The notes: generated by a model from the sequence alone, not told the origin. 15,117 nt of DNA from Bdellovibrionales bacterium (GCA_020434375.1 JAGRAY010000027.1:1-15117); one strand, 5' to 3'. Shown: positions 1-5,978, counted from the stretch's first letter. Program-made: numbers and translations.

Positions 1-14
1 AAGGAGAAAACTTC

Positions 15-341
15 ATGAAAACATTATTAAGTTTAAGTTTTATGTTTGGCGTATTTTTAACGACAGCAGTTTTTGCTCAAGAACATGCAGCGGAGCAAGT
101 AGCCACTGGCTATGGACATCAGGCTTGGTTAGCTATTGCTGCGGGTTTTGGTATGTCGATTGCCAGTGCTGCGGGAGTTTGGGGTCAGTCACGAGCGCTT
201 TCAACGGCTCTTGATGGTATCGCCAGAAACCCAGGCGCACAGACCAAGATTTTTATTCCCATGGTTGTAGGTCTTGCACTTATTGAATCTCTGGTATTAT
301 TGAGCTTCATTGTTGCCAACGGGCTAAGCGGTAGAATCTAA
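15..341 (+). CDS. atpE: F-type ATP synthase subunit c (F0 rotor ring)
   Basis: 108 aa. This is the proteolipid of the membrane-embedded F0 rotor ring, which carries the coupling ion. After a signal-peptide-like N-terminus (residues 1-21, ending near AVFA/Q) there are two transmembrane hairpin helices joined by the conserved polar loop GIARNPGA (68-75). The ion-carrying carboxylate is E91 in ALIESLVLL. Q58 in helix 1 and S92 next to E91 align with Q32 and S66 of the Ilyobacter tartaricus Na+ ring, while that ring's T67 and Y70 are both Leu here. Canonical c subunits are about 75-90 aa; the extra length is the N-terminal leader, a pattern known from some other bacterial lineages. The start is fixed by an AAGGAG ribosome-binding site at 1-6. 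The gene is closed by its own strong terminator, so it is probably the last gene of an atp transcript that begins outside the window. Confidence 0.95.
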   Translation: MKTLLSLSFMFGVFLTTAVFAQEHAAEQVATGYGHQAWLAIAAGFGMSIASAAGVWGQSRALSTALDGIARNPGAQTKIFIPMVVGLALIESLVLLSFIVANGLSGRI

Positions 342-350
342 ACCTCTTTA

Positions 351-390
351 AGGCATGTCTAGGCACGAAAACCTAGACATGCCTTTTTTT
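351..390 (+). terminator. Intrinsic terminator after atpE
   Basis: A perfect 13-bp stem (AGGCATGTCTAGG at 351-363 with CCTAGACATGCCT at 372-384) has an 8-nt loop and runs into a T-tract at 384-390. It begins 9 nt after the atpE stop codon. Only 19 nt separate the T-tract from the dnaJ start. Confidence 0.93.
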
Positions 391-409
391 GTGTCTACGT
401 TAAAAAATT

Positions 410-1507
410 ATGAATAAACGTGATTACTATGAGGTTCTCTCGGTAAGCCGAGAGGCCACAGAAATAGAAATCAAAAAAGCCTATAGGCAAGTTGCTAAAC
501 AATATCATCCAGATCTTAACCCTGGCAACCAAGAGGCTGAAGAAAAGTTTAAGGAATGCTCCGAGGCATACCAAGTCTTATCAGATCAAGAAAAACGCGC
601 GATATACGATCAATTTGGTCACCAAGGTCTTTCTGGGAGAGGATTTCAAGGTTTTTCGGGTGTAGATGAAGTGTTCTCCAGTTTTGGAGATCTTTTTGAC
701 ACTTTCTTTGGTTTTGGTGGTTCAAGACCAAGGTCAAAAAATGCACCGTCTAAAGGTGCTGATCTTCAAACCGAAGTTGAAATAAATCTTAAAGATGTCT
801 TAACCGGCACGTCTCGCGAAATTGAAATCGAACGAGACATTGATTGTACTGACTGCAAAGGTAAGGGCCATGATCCTTCTCATGCTCCTAAAACATGTGC
901 TTATTGTAATGGTCAAGGTCAGGTTCTTCAAAGCCGAGGATTTCTATCAATAGCTACGGGATGCCCGAAATGTCGTGGTCGAGGCGTTGTGATCGATGTT
1001 CCATGTAAGAAGTGTTCTGGTAGAGGCCGAACCGTGGAAAAGAAGAGGGTCACCTTTGATATTCCTCCTGGCGTAGACCATGGAATGCAGCTGAGGCTCT
1101 TAAATGAAGGAGAAGGCGGCTACAAAGGAGGTCCCTATGGCAACCTGTATGTTGTGGTTCGTATCTTGGAAAATGCTCAATTTGAAAGGCAAAATGAGCA
1201 TTTAATGACTACTTTAAACCTGTCGATTGCCCAGGCCAGCCTTGGTTCAACGGTCGATGTCGAGACACTCGATGGAAAATCGACTGAAATTTCGGTTAAA
1301 AGAGGCATTCAAAACGACGATATTATTACGATTGAAGGCCAAGGTTTACCAAGAATTGGAAAGAAAACGCGTGGCAATCTGTATCTTAGAGTGCGGGTGC
1401 AAATCCCAACACGTTTAACAAAGAAACAAGAAGAGCTTCTGTCGGATTTTGCAAAAGAGGGTGGTGAAAAAGTATCTTCGAAGAAGAAATTCTTTGGGAA
1501 AAAGTAG
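410..1507 (+). CDS. dnaJ: Chaperone DnaJ (type I / class A J-domain protein)
   Basis: 365 aa, close to the usual 370-380 of bacterial DnaJ. The protein stimulates the DnaK ATPase and delivers unfolded clients to it. The J domain (about 4-70) carries HPD at 33-35, followed by a Gly/Phe-rich linker (about 73-106). The zinc-binding domain has all four CxxCxGxG-type repeats (C146/C149, C163/C166, C185/C188, C199/C202). Two C-terminal substrate-binding beta domains and a Lys-rich tail follow. No dnaK or grpE lies nearby, so this is not the common dnaKJ arrangement. The start has no clear Shine-Dalgarno sequence (an A-rich leader precedes it) and sits 19 nt after the atpE terminator. Expression must therefore come from terminator read-through or from a promoter inside atpE. 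The assignment is secure because all four domains are present; cbpA-type J-proteins lack the zinc repeats. Confidence 0.96.
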   Translation: MNKRDYYEVLSVSREATEIEIKKAYRQVAKQYHPDLNPGNQEAEEKFKECSEAYQVLSDQEKRAIYDQFGHQGLSGRGFQGFSGVDEVFSSFGDLFDTFFGFGGSRPRSKNAPSKGADLQTEVEINLKDVLTGTSREIEIERDIDCTDCKGKGHDPSHAPKTCAYCNGQGQVLQSRGFLSIATGCPKCRGRGVVIDVPCKKCSGRGRTVEKKRVTFDIPPGVDHGMQLRLLNEGEGGYKGGPYGNLYVVVRILENAQFERQNEHLMTTLNLSIAQASLGSTVDVETLDGKSTEISVKRGIQNDDIITIEGQGLPRIGKKTRGNLYLRVRVQIPTRLTKKQEELLSDFAKEGGEKVSSKKKFFGKK

Positions 1508-1523
1508 CTCATGCTTTTGATAT

Positions 1524-1730
1524 AGGGCACCTCTAAAAACTCATGACATAGACATATTCCGTTGGTGCAAACGGGTGGCATGGATGGGTTGGATACTCCG
1601 AGGAGCTACTGCACCGCAGGAGTATGGGCCCCATCCATGACAGGACCCGCCCACAAAGTCTTCTCGTGTGTCACAAAACATCTCAAACGAAAACATTATC
1701 TTCAAGTAGTCAAGATTTTAGAGGTGCCCT
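1524..1730. repeat. 207-bp inverted-repeat element (MITE-like or structured RNA)
   Basis: Perfect 15-bp inverted ends (AGGGCACCTCTAAAA at 1524-1538 and TTTTAGAGGTGCCCT at 1716-1730) enclose a non-coding interior. Similarity of the ends decays inward (TCATGAC against TCTTGAC), as in transposon termini. The interior has a GC-rich hairpin: CATGGATGGG (1579-1588) pairs with CCCATCCATG (1630-1639), and inside it ATACTCC (1593-1599) pairs with GGAGTAT (1619-1625), with a 19-nt apical loop. No convincing target duplication is seen (flanks TAT and TAA). The element lies between the dnaJ stop and the terminator that presumably serves dnaJ. The short ORFs across it are not protein-like. A non-autonomous transposable element and a structured RNA both fit, and the sequence alone cannot decide. 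Confidence 0.7.
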
Positions 1731-1800
1731 TAATTTACTATATTTCCTTTTGCAGCTTCGCTGGCCGAAGGAGGGGGCTTTGCCTGTCCCTATAATAGAG

Positions 1801-1828
1801 AAAGGGCCGGTTCTACCGGCCCTTTTTT
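1801..1828 (+). terminator. Intrinsic terminator, probably for dnaJ
   Basis: A 10-bp perfect stem (AAAGGGCCGG with CCGGCCCTTT, loop TTCTA) is followed by a six-T run. On the opposite strand the stem is followed only by TTTCTCT, so it could also stop the convergent small gene at 1849-2166, but less efficiently. The rest of the 341-nt gap between the two genes is the inverted-repeat element plus about 70 nt holding a small hairpin (CTTCG/CGAAG at 1756-1770) and no gene. Confidence 0.9.
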
Positions 1829-1848
1829 GTATTTTTATAATCTTCAGC

Positions 1849-2166
1849 CTAAACCCGTGAAAACGAGGTATTTCGGGCCGAAAACGTATTGATTCTTGGC
1901 GCATCCATTTTTCCACGCTTTTGATTTTTAAGCGACGGCTTTGCGGATACGGCGCCTTCAGGTGATAATGAAGCCACAGTGGCTGATTCGACCAGTAATG
2001 AAGGCATCTCTGATTGATTTTTGGTGAGAATTTTTCTCTCAATTTCTTTGATGAGCTTTTGGCGACGAACACCTTGAAAAGGCACTGCGTAGCGAGCTGC
2101 CGTTCTACGTAGCTCAAAAAAATCCATACTGGTTAACATCATTCTTGTAATATCTGTAAACGTCAT
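1849..2166 (-). CDS. Small basic protein with possible Rho-N/SAP-like motif
   Basis: 105 aa, not recognised as a named family. The ATG at 2166 is chosen over longer in-frame starts because AAGGAG stands 8 nt upstream of it. The N-terminal half (about 15-47, FFELRRTAARYAVPFQ followed by RRQKLIKEIERKIL) has the rhythm of the small helix-extended-helix modules found in Rho N-terminal and SAP domains: LRxxAxxYxVP, a basic turn, then KLIxxI. That resemblance is by eye only and is an inference. The second half is low-complexity, Ser/Ala-rich and basic (KNQKRGK, RINTFSAR), which would suit nucleic-acid contact. No signal peptide or membrane segment is present, so it is probably cytoplasmic. It is convergent with dnaJ and stands alone. 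Confidence 0.68.
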   Translation of the reverse strand: MTFTDITRMMLTSMDFFELRRTAARYAVPFQGVRRQKLIKEIERKILTKNQSEMPSLLVESATVASLSPEGAVSAKPSLKNQKRGKMDAPRINTFSARNTSFSRV

Positions 2167-2189
2167 ACTTTTTTCTCCTTGGTTACTTT

Positions 2190-2451
2190 CATAGTACTTT
2201 TGCACGTTCCGTACCGGACACTCAACCACACACACAAAAAAACTATAAATTTTTCAATAACTTGCATCACTCTCAGCCTCGACTTCGTAGCTTGTTGCCC
2301 CATCGATCTCTCAATAGTGGCCTACCATCGCCCCTTTGTCCGCCCCTACATATCAGCATACGTCTGACACGGGGAAGCCTTGCCCCAGCAAGTTTTAATT
2401 TCTATATGAGAATCATAGTCCCCACTATAGCGAAACGCAATAGCTTTTTTT
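2190..2451 (+). ncRNA. Possible small RNA in a gene-free gap
   Basis: The 331-nt stretch 2167-2497 holds no credible protein gene. Its + strand ends in an intrinsic terminator that belongs to no known gene, because the left neighbour is transcribed away from it and the right neighbour toward it. AACTTGC (2259-2265) can pair with GCAAGTT (2388-2394), which would close a 136-nt domain containing a GGGG/CCCC hairpin at 2371-2386. No good -35/-10 pair was found, so the 5' end is unknown and the start given is nominal. This is inferred from terminator orientation and gene layout. Confidence 0.3.
2425..2451 (+). terminator. Orphan intrinsic terminator
   Basis: The stem CTATAGCG (2425-2432) pairs with CGCAATAG (2436-2443) with one internal A-A mismatch and an AAA loop, followed by C and seven T residues (2445-2451). 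It is oriented for + strand transcription only; the minus reading is followed by TGGGG. It would stop + transcripts just before the 3' end of the convergent gene at 2498. Confidence 0.6.
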
Positions 2452-2497
2452 ATACTAAAGTGCAGTCTCGTAAATATAGGTAAAGTTATTAATATTA

Positions 2498-3505
2498 TTA
2501 TCTTTTACAGTAATATTCGTATTGTGGTGTGCCTCTAAACATAGGATCACAGGGATGAACCGAACCACCATTTAGAGACTGATATTGAAAGCCTCCAACG
2601 GCTTGATTGATGCCGCTGTATCTTGGATCTTGCATCATCGAAAAACCAGCAACCTGATATTGCTGCATGCCAAAGTTTGCATTGACGCCTCCAGAAAGGC
2701 TGCCAGCTAACTGGTTAACCATTCCTACGCCTGCGTTTCTAAGACCACCTACAAAGCTTTGCCCCATCCGCTTAAACTGATTGCCAATTTGGCTAAAATC
2801 GATATCAAGTTTTGCATTTGCTTGGCCGCCGCCATATTGATTTTGTATGCCATAATAGTAGGTATCCGCATTAGGAGCCCCTATTTGGTAAAGATATGCG
2901 GCATGATCTAACCTTGAAATGGCTTGAGCATAGTCATAATTGGGAATTGACATGCGGTCGCAATCGTTGGGTCCATGCGGACAATAAGGGCCATTGGGGT
3001 ACATTTGGTTAAAAAGCTGACTCTGATAAGGGTTATAATAGATTCCGTTTCCTCGATTTTGAAGATACTGTGTTTGAAGCTGCTGCCTGAGACCTGGTGA
3101 ACCTTGATTTGCGCCAAGGCGCGACGCGCCAAATGCCGTATCAAACGACACTAAAGGGCTCAGGTCCGAGTCATAGTACATGCCTCTCAAGTGGTTAAAA
3201 TTATAGTGTGCGCAGTGATCAGGACAATCGCCCATCAATTGGCCATTTTCGTCTCTTAAGCATTGCTCAAAACATTGACGCGCTTGAGCTTGGCTGTATC
3301 CATAGTATTGTTCATTGGAACGTTGATTTGATCCAACATCGCCTTGAGAGGCACCGTAAAGATTGTTATCTTGGTTAAGTTGCCCTTGCTGATATTGAGA
3401 AGTCTCTAAATAGCGAGCCTTTCCCTGATTATCGCAGGCCTGAAACCAAAGCGACAGAGCTATGCCCTGAGCCAGCGCAGCATATGTCTTCAGACCAAAT
3501 TTCAC
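2498..3505 (-). CDS. Secreted Tyr/Gln/Asn-rich protein with twin CX3C motif
   Basis: 335 aa, family not recognised. A basic N-terminus and hydrophobic stretch (about 5-23) end in FQAC (C24), which could be a weak lipobox; the -3 Phe is atypical, so lipidation is uncertain. The mature part is strongly enriched in Gln, Tyr, Asn and Gly. Cysteines come in ordered pairs: C78-x3-C82, 11 residues, C94-x3-C98, then C175/C182 and C319/C333, implying disulfides outside the cytoplasm. A Gly-rich, weakly amphipathic segment lies around 248-280. The start is GTG, sharing one base with the TAG stop of the upstream lipoprotein gene (TAGTG), which implies translational coupling. Its composition suits an envelope or surface protein, but no function can be given. 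Confidence 0.8.
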   Translation of the reverse strand: MKFGLKTYAALAQGIALSLWFQACDNQGKARYLETSQYQQGQLNQDNNLYGASQGDVGSNQRSNEQYYGYSQAQARQCFEQCLRDENGQLMGDCPDHCAHYNFNHLRGMYYDSDLSPLVSFDTAFGASRLGANQGSPGLRQQLQTQYLQNRGNGIYYNPYQSQLFNQMYPNGPYCPHGPNDCDRMSIPNYDYAQAISRLDHAAYLYQIGAPNADTYYYGIQNQYGGGQANAKLDIDFSQIGNQFKRMGQSFVGGLRNAGVGMVNQLAGSLSGGVNANFGMQQYQVAGFSMMQDPRYSGINQAVGGFQYQSLNGGSVHPCDPMFRGTPQYEYYCKR

Positions 3506-3990
3506 TAATACCCGCCTTGCACCGGAGCACAGAAATAACCGTCAATTTGACCATAACGGGTGACCCATTCAATGTCCGCACAGATATCCTCGCCCGGATA
3601 ATTACTAATGCGATTAAATCGAATACTTCCTCCGTCAATAATTTGAATTTGACCCTGGAGAGTTACCGAAACATCTTGAAAAGGAGCTGCAAATATAGGC
3701 AACCAAACACCTATACCGGAGTTATATATCGGCTGAATATTATTAACTCTAAAATGGAGAGAATCCGCATATCCAGTTCTGGATGCAAAACTAACAGTGC
3801 ATTCTAAATCGGACACTGGTTCGACAGCGAAACTGTTTAGGGCAAAACAGTTCGCAGATAAAATGCGAGCCTCGTAAAAAACGCCGTTAATCTCGGTTCG
3901 TATTGCACCTCCGTCGTTTCCGCATCCACTCAAAAAGCTCATGCCGTACAAGGCAAAAATTATTAAAATATGTTTTGTGATTTTTTTCAT
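3505..3990 (-). CDS. Small lipoprotein of unknown function
   Basis: 161 aa. A clear type II signal peptide starts with KKITK and ends in the lipobox LSGC, with C23 as the lipidated residue, so the product is probably anchored in the outer or inner membrane. The mature part is beta-rich and contains four further cysteines (in SANCFA, LECTV, DICAD and YFCAP), suggesting two disulfides. The ATG at 3990 is preferred because GGAG lies 6 nt upstream; a GTG four codons earlier and an adjacent ATG are less well placed. The stop codon overlaps the GTG of the next gene (2498-3505) by one base, so the two products are made together and may work as a pair. No family recognised. Confidence 0.82.
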   Translation of the reverse strand: MKKITKHILIIFALYGMSFLSGCGNDGGAIRTEINGVFYEARILSANCFALNSFAVEPVSDLECTVSFASRTGYADSLHFRVNNIQPIYNSGIGVWLPIFAAPFQDVSVTLQGQIQIIDGGSIRFNRISNYPGEDICADIEWVTRYGQIDGYFCAPVQGGY

Positions 3991-4178
3991 CATGTTCTCC
4001 ACTCAATATCCCTACAAAGAAGAGCAAACCTCATGCCAGCCAGGTCACCACTTAACCAACTGTAATTATTTAATATTTTGCAATAGATTCTCGCGTTGAT
4101 GCGTTTTTTGGGACATCGATGACACCTTACTGAGGCATTTTTTCTCATGGCAAACATATAGCCTATTGCGTCATTCAT
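3990..4178 (-). CDS. Possible 62-aa cysteine-containing ORF in the gap
   Basis: This ORF starts at an ATG one base after the stop of the gene at 4180-5019. Its TGA overlaps the ATG of the lipoprotein gene (TGATG), so it exactly fills the space between two genes. It encodes a basic peptide with RCHRC (C19, C22) and further cysteines at 33 and 55, which could be a small zinc-binding module. No Shine-Dalgarno sequence is evident and no family is recognised. The fit to the gap may be chance, and the stretch could equally be a plain intergenic leader. Confidence 0.28.
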   Translation of the reverse strand: MNDAIGYMFAMRKNASVRCHRCPKKRINARIYCKILNNYSWLSGDLAGMRFALLCRDIEWRT

Positions 4179-4179
4179 G

Positions 4180-5019
4180 TCAATGAACCTTTGCAAGGCC
4201 ACAATGACTTTCGATCGGACACTTTTCACATACAGATTTAACAAAGGCATGCTGACAATGCTCTAAAATACCCAGACGGCAAAGCGCAAAATCATATTTA
4301 ATGGGATCCAACTCATCTAAAACTTTCATTGAACGCGTTGCTTCAGTGACTAATTTCCAACCAGACGACTTGGTAGGTGCTAAATTGAGATACTTTACGA
4401 GGCGCGACAGATGCGTATCTATGGGAATAAACAATTCGCTCGGTGAGATACGCTGCCAAAGACCAAGATCGGGCGAAAGTCGTCGAACCATCCAGCGAAG
4501 AAACATACACAGTCTTTTACACGTGCTCTTTCCCTCCGGAGCGGGGATCAAAAAATTCAGCCCGCGTGAAAGCGCACCCCCATTGATTTTTTGAAAACGA
4601 CTCTTCAAGCGACGAGAGAAACGATTCATGAGAGTTTCTAGCTCTCGCGTTTCCCCACTGGTCTCCATGAAAAAATTCTCTAGCAAAGCATGTGATTCAT
4701 AGATTTGGGCAAGGGCCTTTAAAAACACGCATAGGTCCTGCCCTGTGATCCAGCGATGATAGACACTCTGAACTTTTGTGAATTGGCCACGCTGCAAAAA
4801 CTCAACAGGCCTTGGACCTAAGATCGCCAGCAATTTCTCAACCGTTAAAAAAATGGCACGAACGTTTCCAAACGAAAGACTCGACACCACAAGGGCCACA
4901 CACTCTTGGTCTAAAGGATCTCGATAACGATGGACGAATTTGATGGGATCAGATTTAAGATACGCCTGGCAATCGTAGATTTTAACAAGCTTGTCTAACT
5001 CTTGTTTCAGTGTCACCAA
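4180..5019 (-). CDS. TIGR02757/DUF2400 family protein with four-Cys cluster
   Basis: 279 aa. The pattern matches the TIGR02757 (DUF2400) family as I know it: DPIKFVHRYRD near the N-terminus, then the block FLRWMVRR..SPDLGLW (about 173-188), PIDTHLSRL (199-207), and DPIKYDFALCRLGILEHC (238-255). The C-terminal cysteines C255-x8-C264-x2-C267-x5-C273 resemble the [4Fe-4S] loop of HhH-GPD DNA glycosylases such as endonuclease III (C-x6-C-x2-C-x5-C). The biochemical role of the family is not established; a link to DNA repair is inference. There is no ATG at the front. A TTG at 5019 and a GTG at 5016 are the only sensible starts, because an in-frame TAA lies four codons upstream. No Shine-Dalgarno sequence is visible, and the gene begins about 20 nt after the upstream gene's terminator. 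Confidence 0.85.
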   Translation of the reverse strand: MVTLKQELDKLVKIYDCQAYLKSDPIKFVHRYRDPLDQECVALVVSSLSFGNVRAIFLTVEKLLAILGPRPVEFLQRGQFTKVQSVYHRWITGQDLCVFLKALAQIYESHALLENFFMETSGETRELETLMNRFSRRLKSRFQKINGGALSRGLNFLIPAPEGKSTCKRLCMFLRWMVRRLSPDLGLWQRISPSELFIPIDTHLSRLVKYLNLAPTKSSGWKLVTEATRSMKVLDELDPIKYDFALCRLGILEHCQHAFVKSVCEKCPIESHCGLAKVH

Positions 5020-5039
5020 GTCGGCATATTACACTGTTT

Positions 5040-5078
5040 AAAAAAAAACGCCGCGAAGTCTGTCCCTTCACGGCGTTT
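5040..5078 (-). terminator. Intrinsic terminator of the HEGRH protein gene
   Basis: Read on the minus strand, AAACGCCG pairs with CGGCGTTT, the stem continues through a T-G wobble and GAAG/CTTC (13 pairs in all), the loop is GGACAGA, and the T-tract is nine long. The wobble pair forms only in the minus-strand RNA, which confirms the direction. Confidence 0.92.
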
Positions 5079-5089
5079 GATTTGATCTT

Positions 5090-5920
5090 TTAGTCCTTTT
5101 TTTGAATTTGTTGGTAGTTATTCCACCACTCAATAATTTGATCCGCTCGAGCAATATGAGGTGCAAAATCGCCTGCCCATCTAGATTGTCTGCACCAGTC
5201 TGTGTAGATTTTCATATAAGGAATACGCTCTTCCCAAAAAACGATAGGCATTTCGGCCTTCAAGATGTTCAAACTATAATCTTCAACCTCTCGACACCGA
5301 TAGTGATCGACATCTGTCCACTTAGCCAAAAAGATAGCCTCAGCCTCTTTAGACAATTTTTTTAAAGTCTCTAATGTCGCAGGAATCTGCGGATTTTGAT
5401 CTTCATTGATCAACACCACCTCTGCTTGATTAATAACCTCAAGAGCTATTTCTTGCCACTGGTCATAATGCCGACCTTCATGTTTAATCACGAGGTCAAT
5501 GAATTGCTTACAAACGTCTTCAGAATACTTTTTAAAATTACAACGATTCCACCACATATTGAACTCCCCTGTTTCAATAACTTCCGCTGTGGGTAAACCT
5601 TTTGAAGCATAGGTATCCTGGGTCCAATTATAATCATAGTGGTGATCCGTTGAATTATTTTGACCATGAGGATCTGCTTCAAAAGGAACAAAGTGCTCGA
5701 AATTAATGTAGTTTGACCAGTCAGCTGTGGACATTATTTTTACTGGCATACCGGGTCGAATACGATCGCGCGCTTCATGAACCCACGCTGTGATTTGTTC
5801 AATAGAGTAAATTGTTGGTGGATGCGTTAAGTCCTTGTCAGTAATACGCTCCGATTTCTGAGCCAAAGCATTAAACGTCAGACCACACACTCCTAAAATA
5901 ACTAAAACTTTTTTCTTCAT
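5090..5920 (-). CDS. Secreted protein with HEGRH zincin-like motif
   Basis: 276 aa, family not recognised. A Sec signal peptide (KKK, hydrophobic core, cleavage near NALA/Q at 20-21) sends it across the inner membrane. Residues 147-151 read HEGRH inside VIKHEGRHYDQW, an HExxH zinc-peptidase motif within a predicted helix. A downstream CREVEDYSLN segment (209-218) offers E211 or E213 as a possible third ligand of gluzincin type. Four cysteines (127, 137, 209, 243) could make two disulfides in the periplasm. The mature protein is rich in Trp, His and acidic residues, with HHYDYNW at 93-99. The start is supported by AGGGGAG just upstream, and the gene has its own promoter and terminator. A secreted metallopeptidase is the leading guess, but the motif is short and the protein could be a binding protein instead. 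Confidence 0.85.
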   Translation of the reverse strand: MKKKVLVILGVCGLTFNALAQKSERITDKDLTHPPTIYSIEQITAWVHEARDRIRPGMPVKIMSTADWSNYINFEHFVPFEADPHGQNNSTDHHYDYNWTQDTYASKGLPTAEVIETGEFNMWWNRCNFKKYSEDVCKQFIDLVIKHEGRHYDQWQEIALEVINQAEVVLINEDQNPQIPATLETLKKLSKEAEAIFLAKWTDVDHYRCREVEDYSLNILKAEMPIVFWEERIPYMKIYTDWCRQSRWAGDFAPHIARADQIIEWWNNYQQIQKKD

Positions 5921-5950
5921 AATCTCCCCTTATAGTTGGTTGCGTCATGA

Positions 5951-5978
5951 CTTCTATCAAACTATGCCTCCATGTCAA
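5951..5978 (-). promoter_or_regulatory. Promoter of the HEGRH protein gene
   Basis: On the minus strand a perfect TTGACA (-35, at 5973-5978) stands 16 nt from TAGAAG (-10, at 5951-5956, 4 of 6 matches). The predicted start is about 25 nt before the ATG, with a good ribosome-binding site between. A perfect 12-bp palindrome AGGATCGATCCT (5977-5988) abuts the -35 box on its upstream side. Confidence 0.5.

Noticed and set aside
1524..1730. 6S RNA as an identity for the inverted-repeat element
   Set aside because: The length is near, but the internal loop is very asymmetric (about 40 against 75 nt) and I cannot see the conserved 6S central bubble. SRP, tmRNA and RNase P signatures are also absent.
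1791..1796. Perfect TATAAT on the + strand just before the dnaJ terminator
   Set aside because: No -35 partner at any usable distance, and transcription would run straight into the terminator.
1562..1860. Two overlapping + strand ORFs of 77-78 codons across the inverted-repeat element and the terminator
   Set aside because: They run through the hairpin and the intrinsic terminator, have no ribosome-binding site and read like translated repeat DNA.
1710..2117. 135-codon minus strand ORF overlapping the small basic protein
   Set aside because: Runs through a terminator and the end of the repeat element, and overlaps almost all of the frame at 1849-2166, which has a proper AAGGAG site.
2179..2483. 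Small + strand ORFs (62 and 73 codons) in the gene-free gap
   Set aside because: No ribosome-binding site, Pro/His/Arg-rich unnatural composition, and one runs through the orphan terminator.
3484..3807. 107-codon + strand ORF
   Set aside because: Antisense shadow of the small lipoprotein gene, which has a clear signal peptide and ribosome-binding site.
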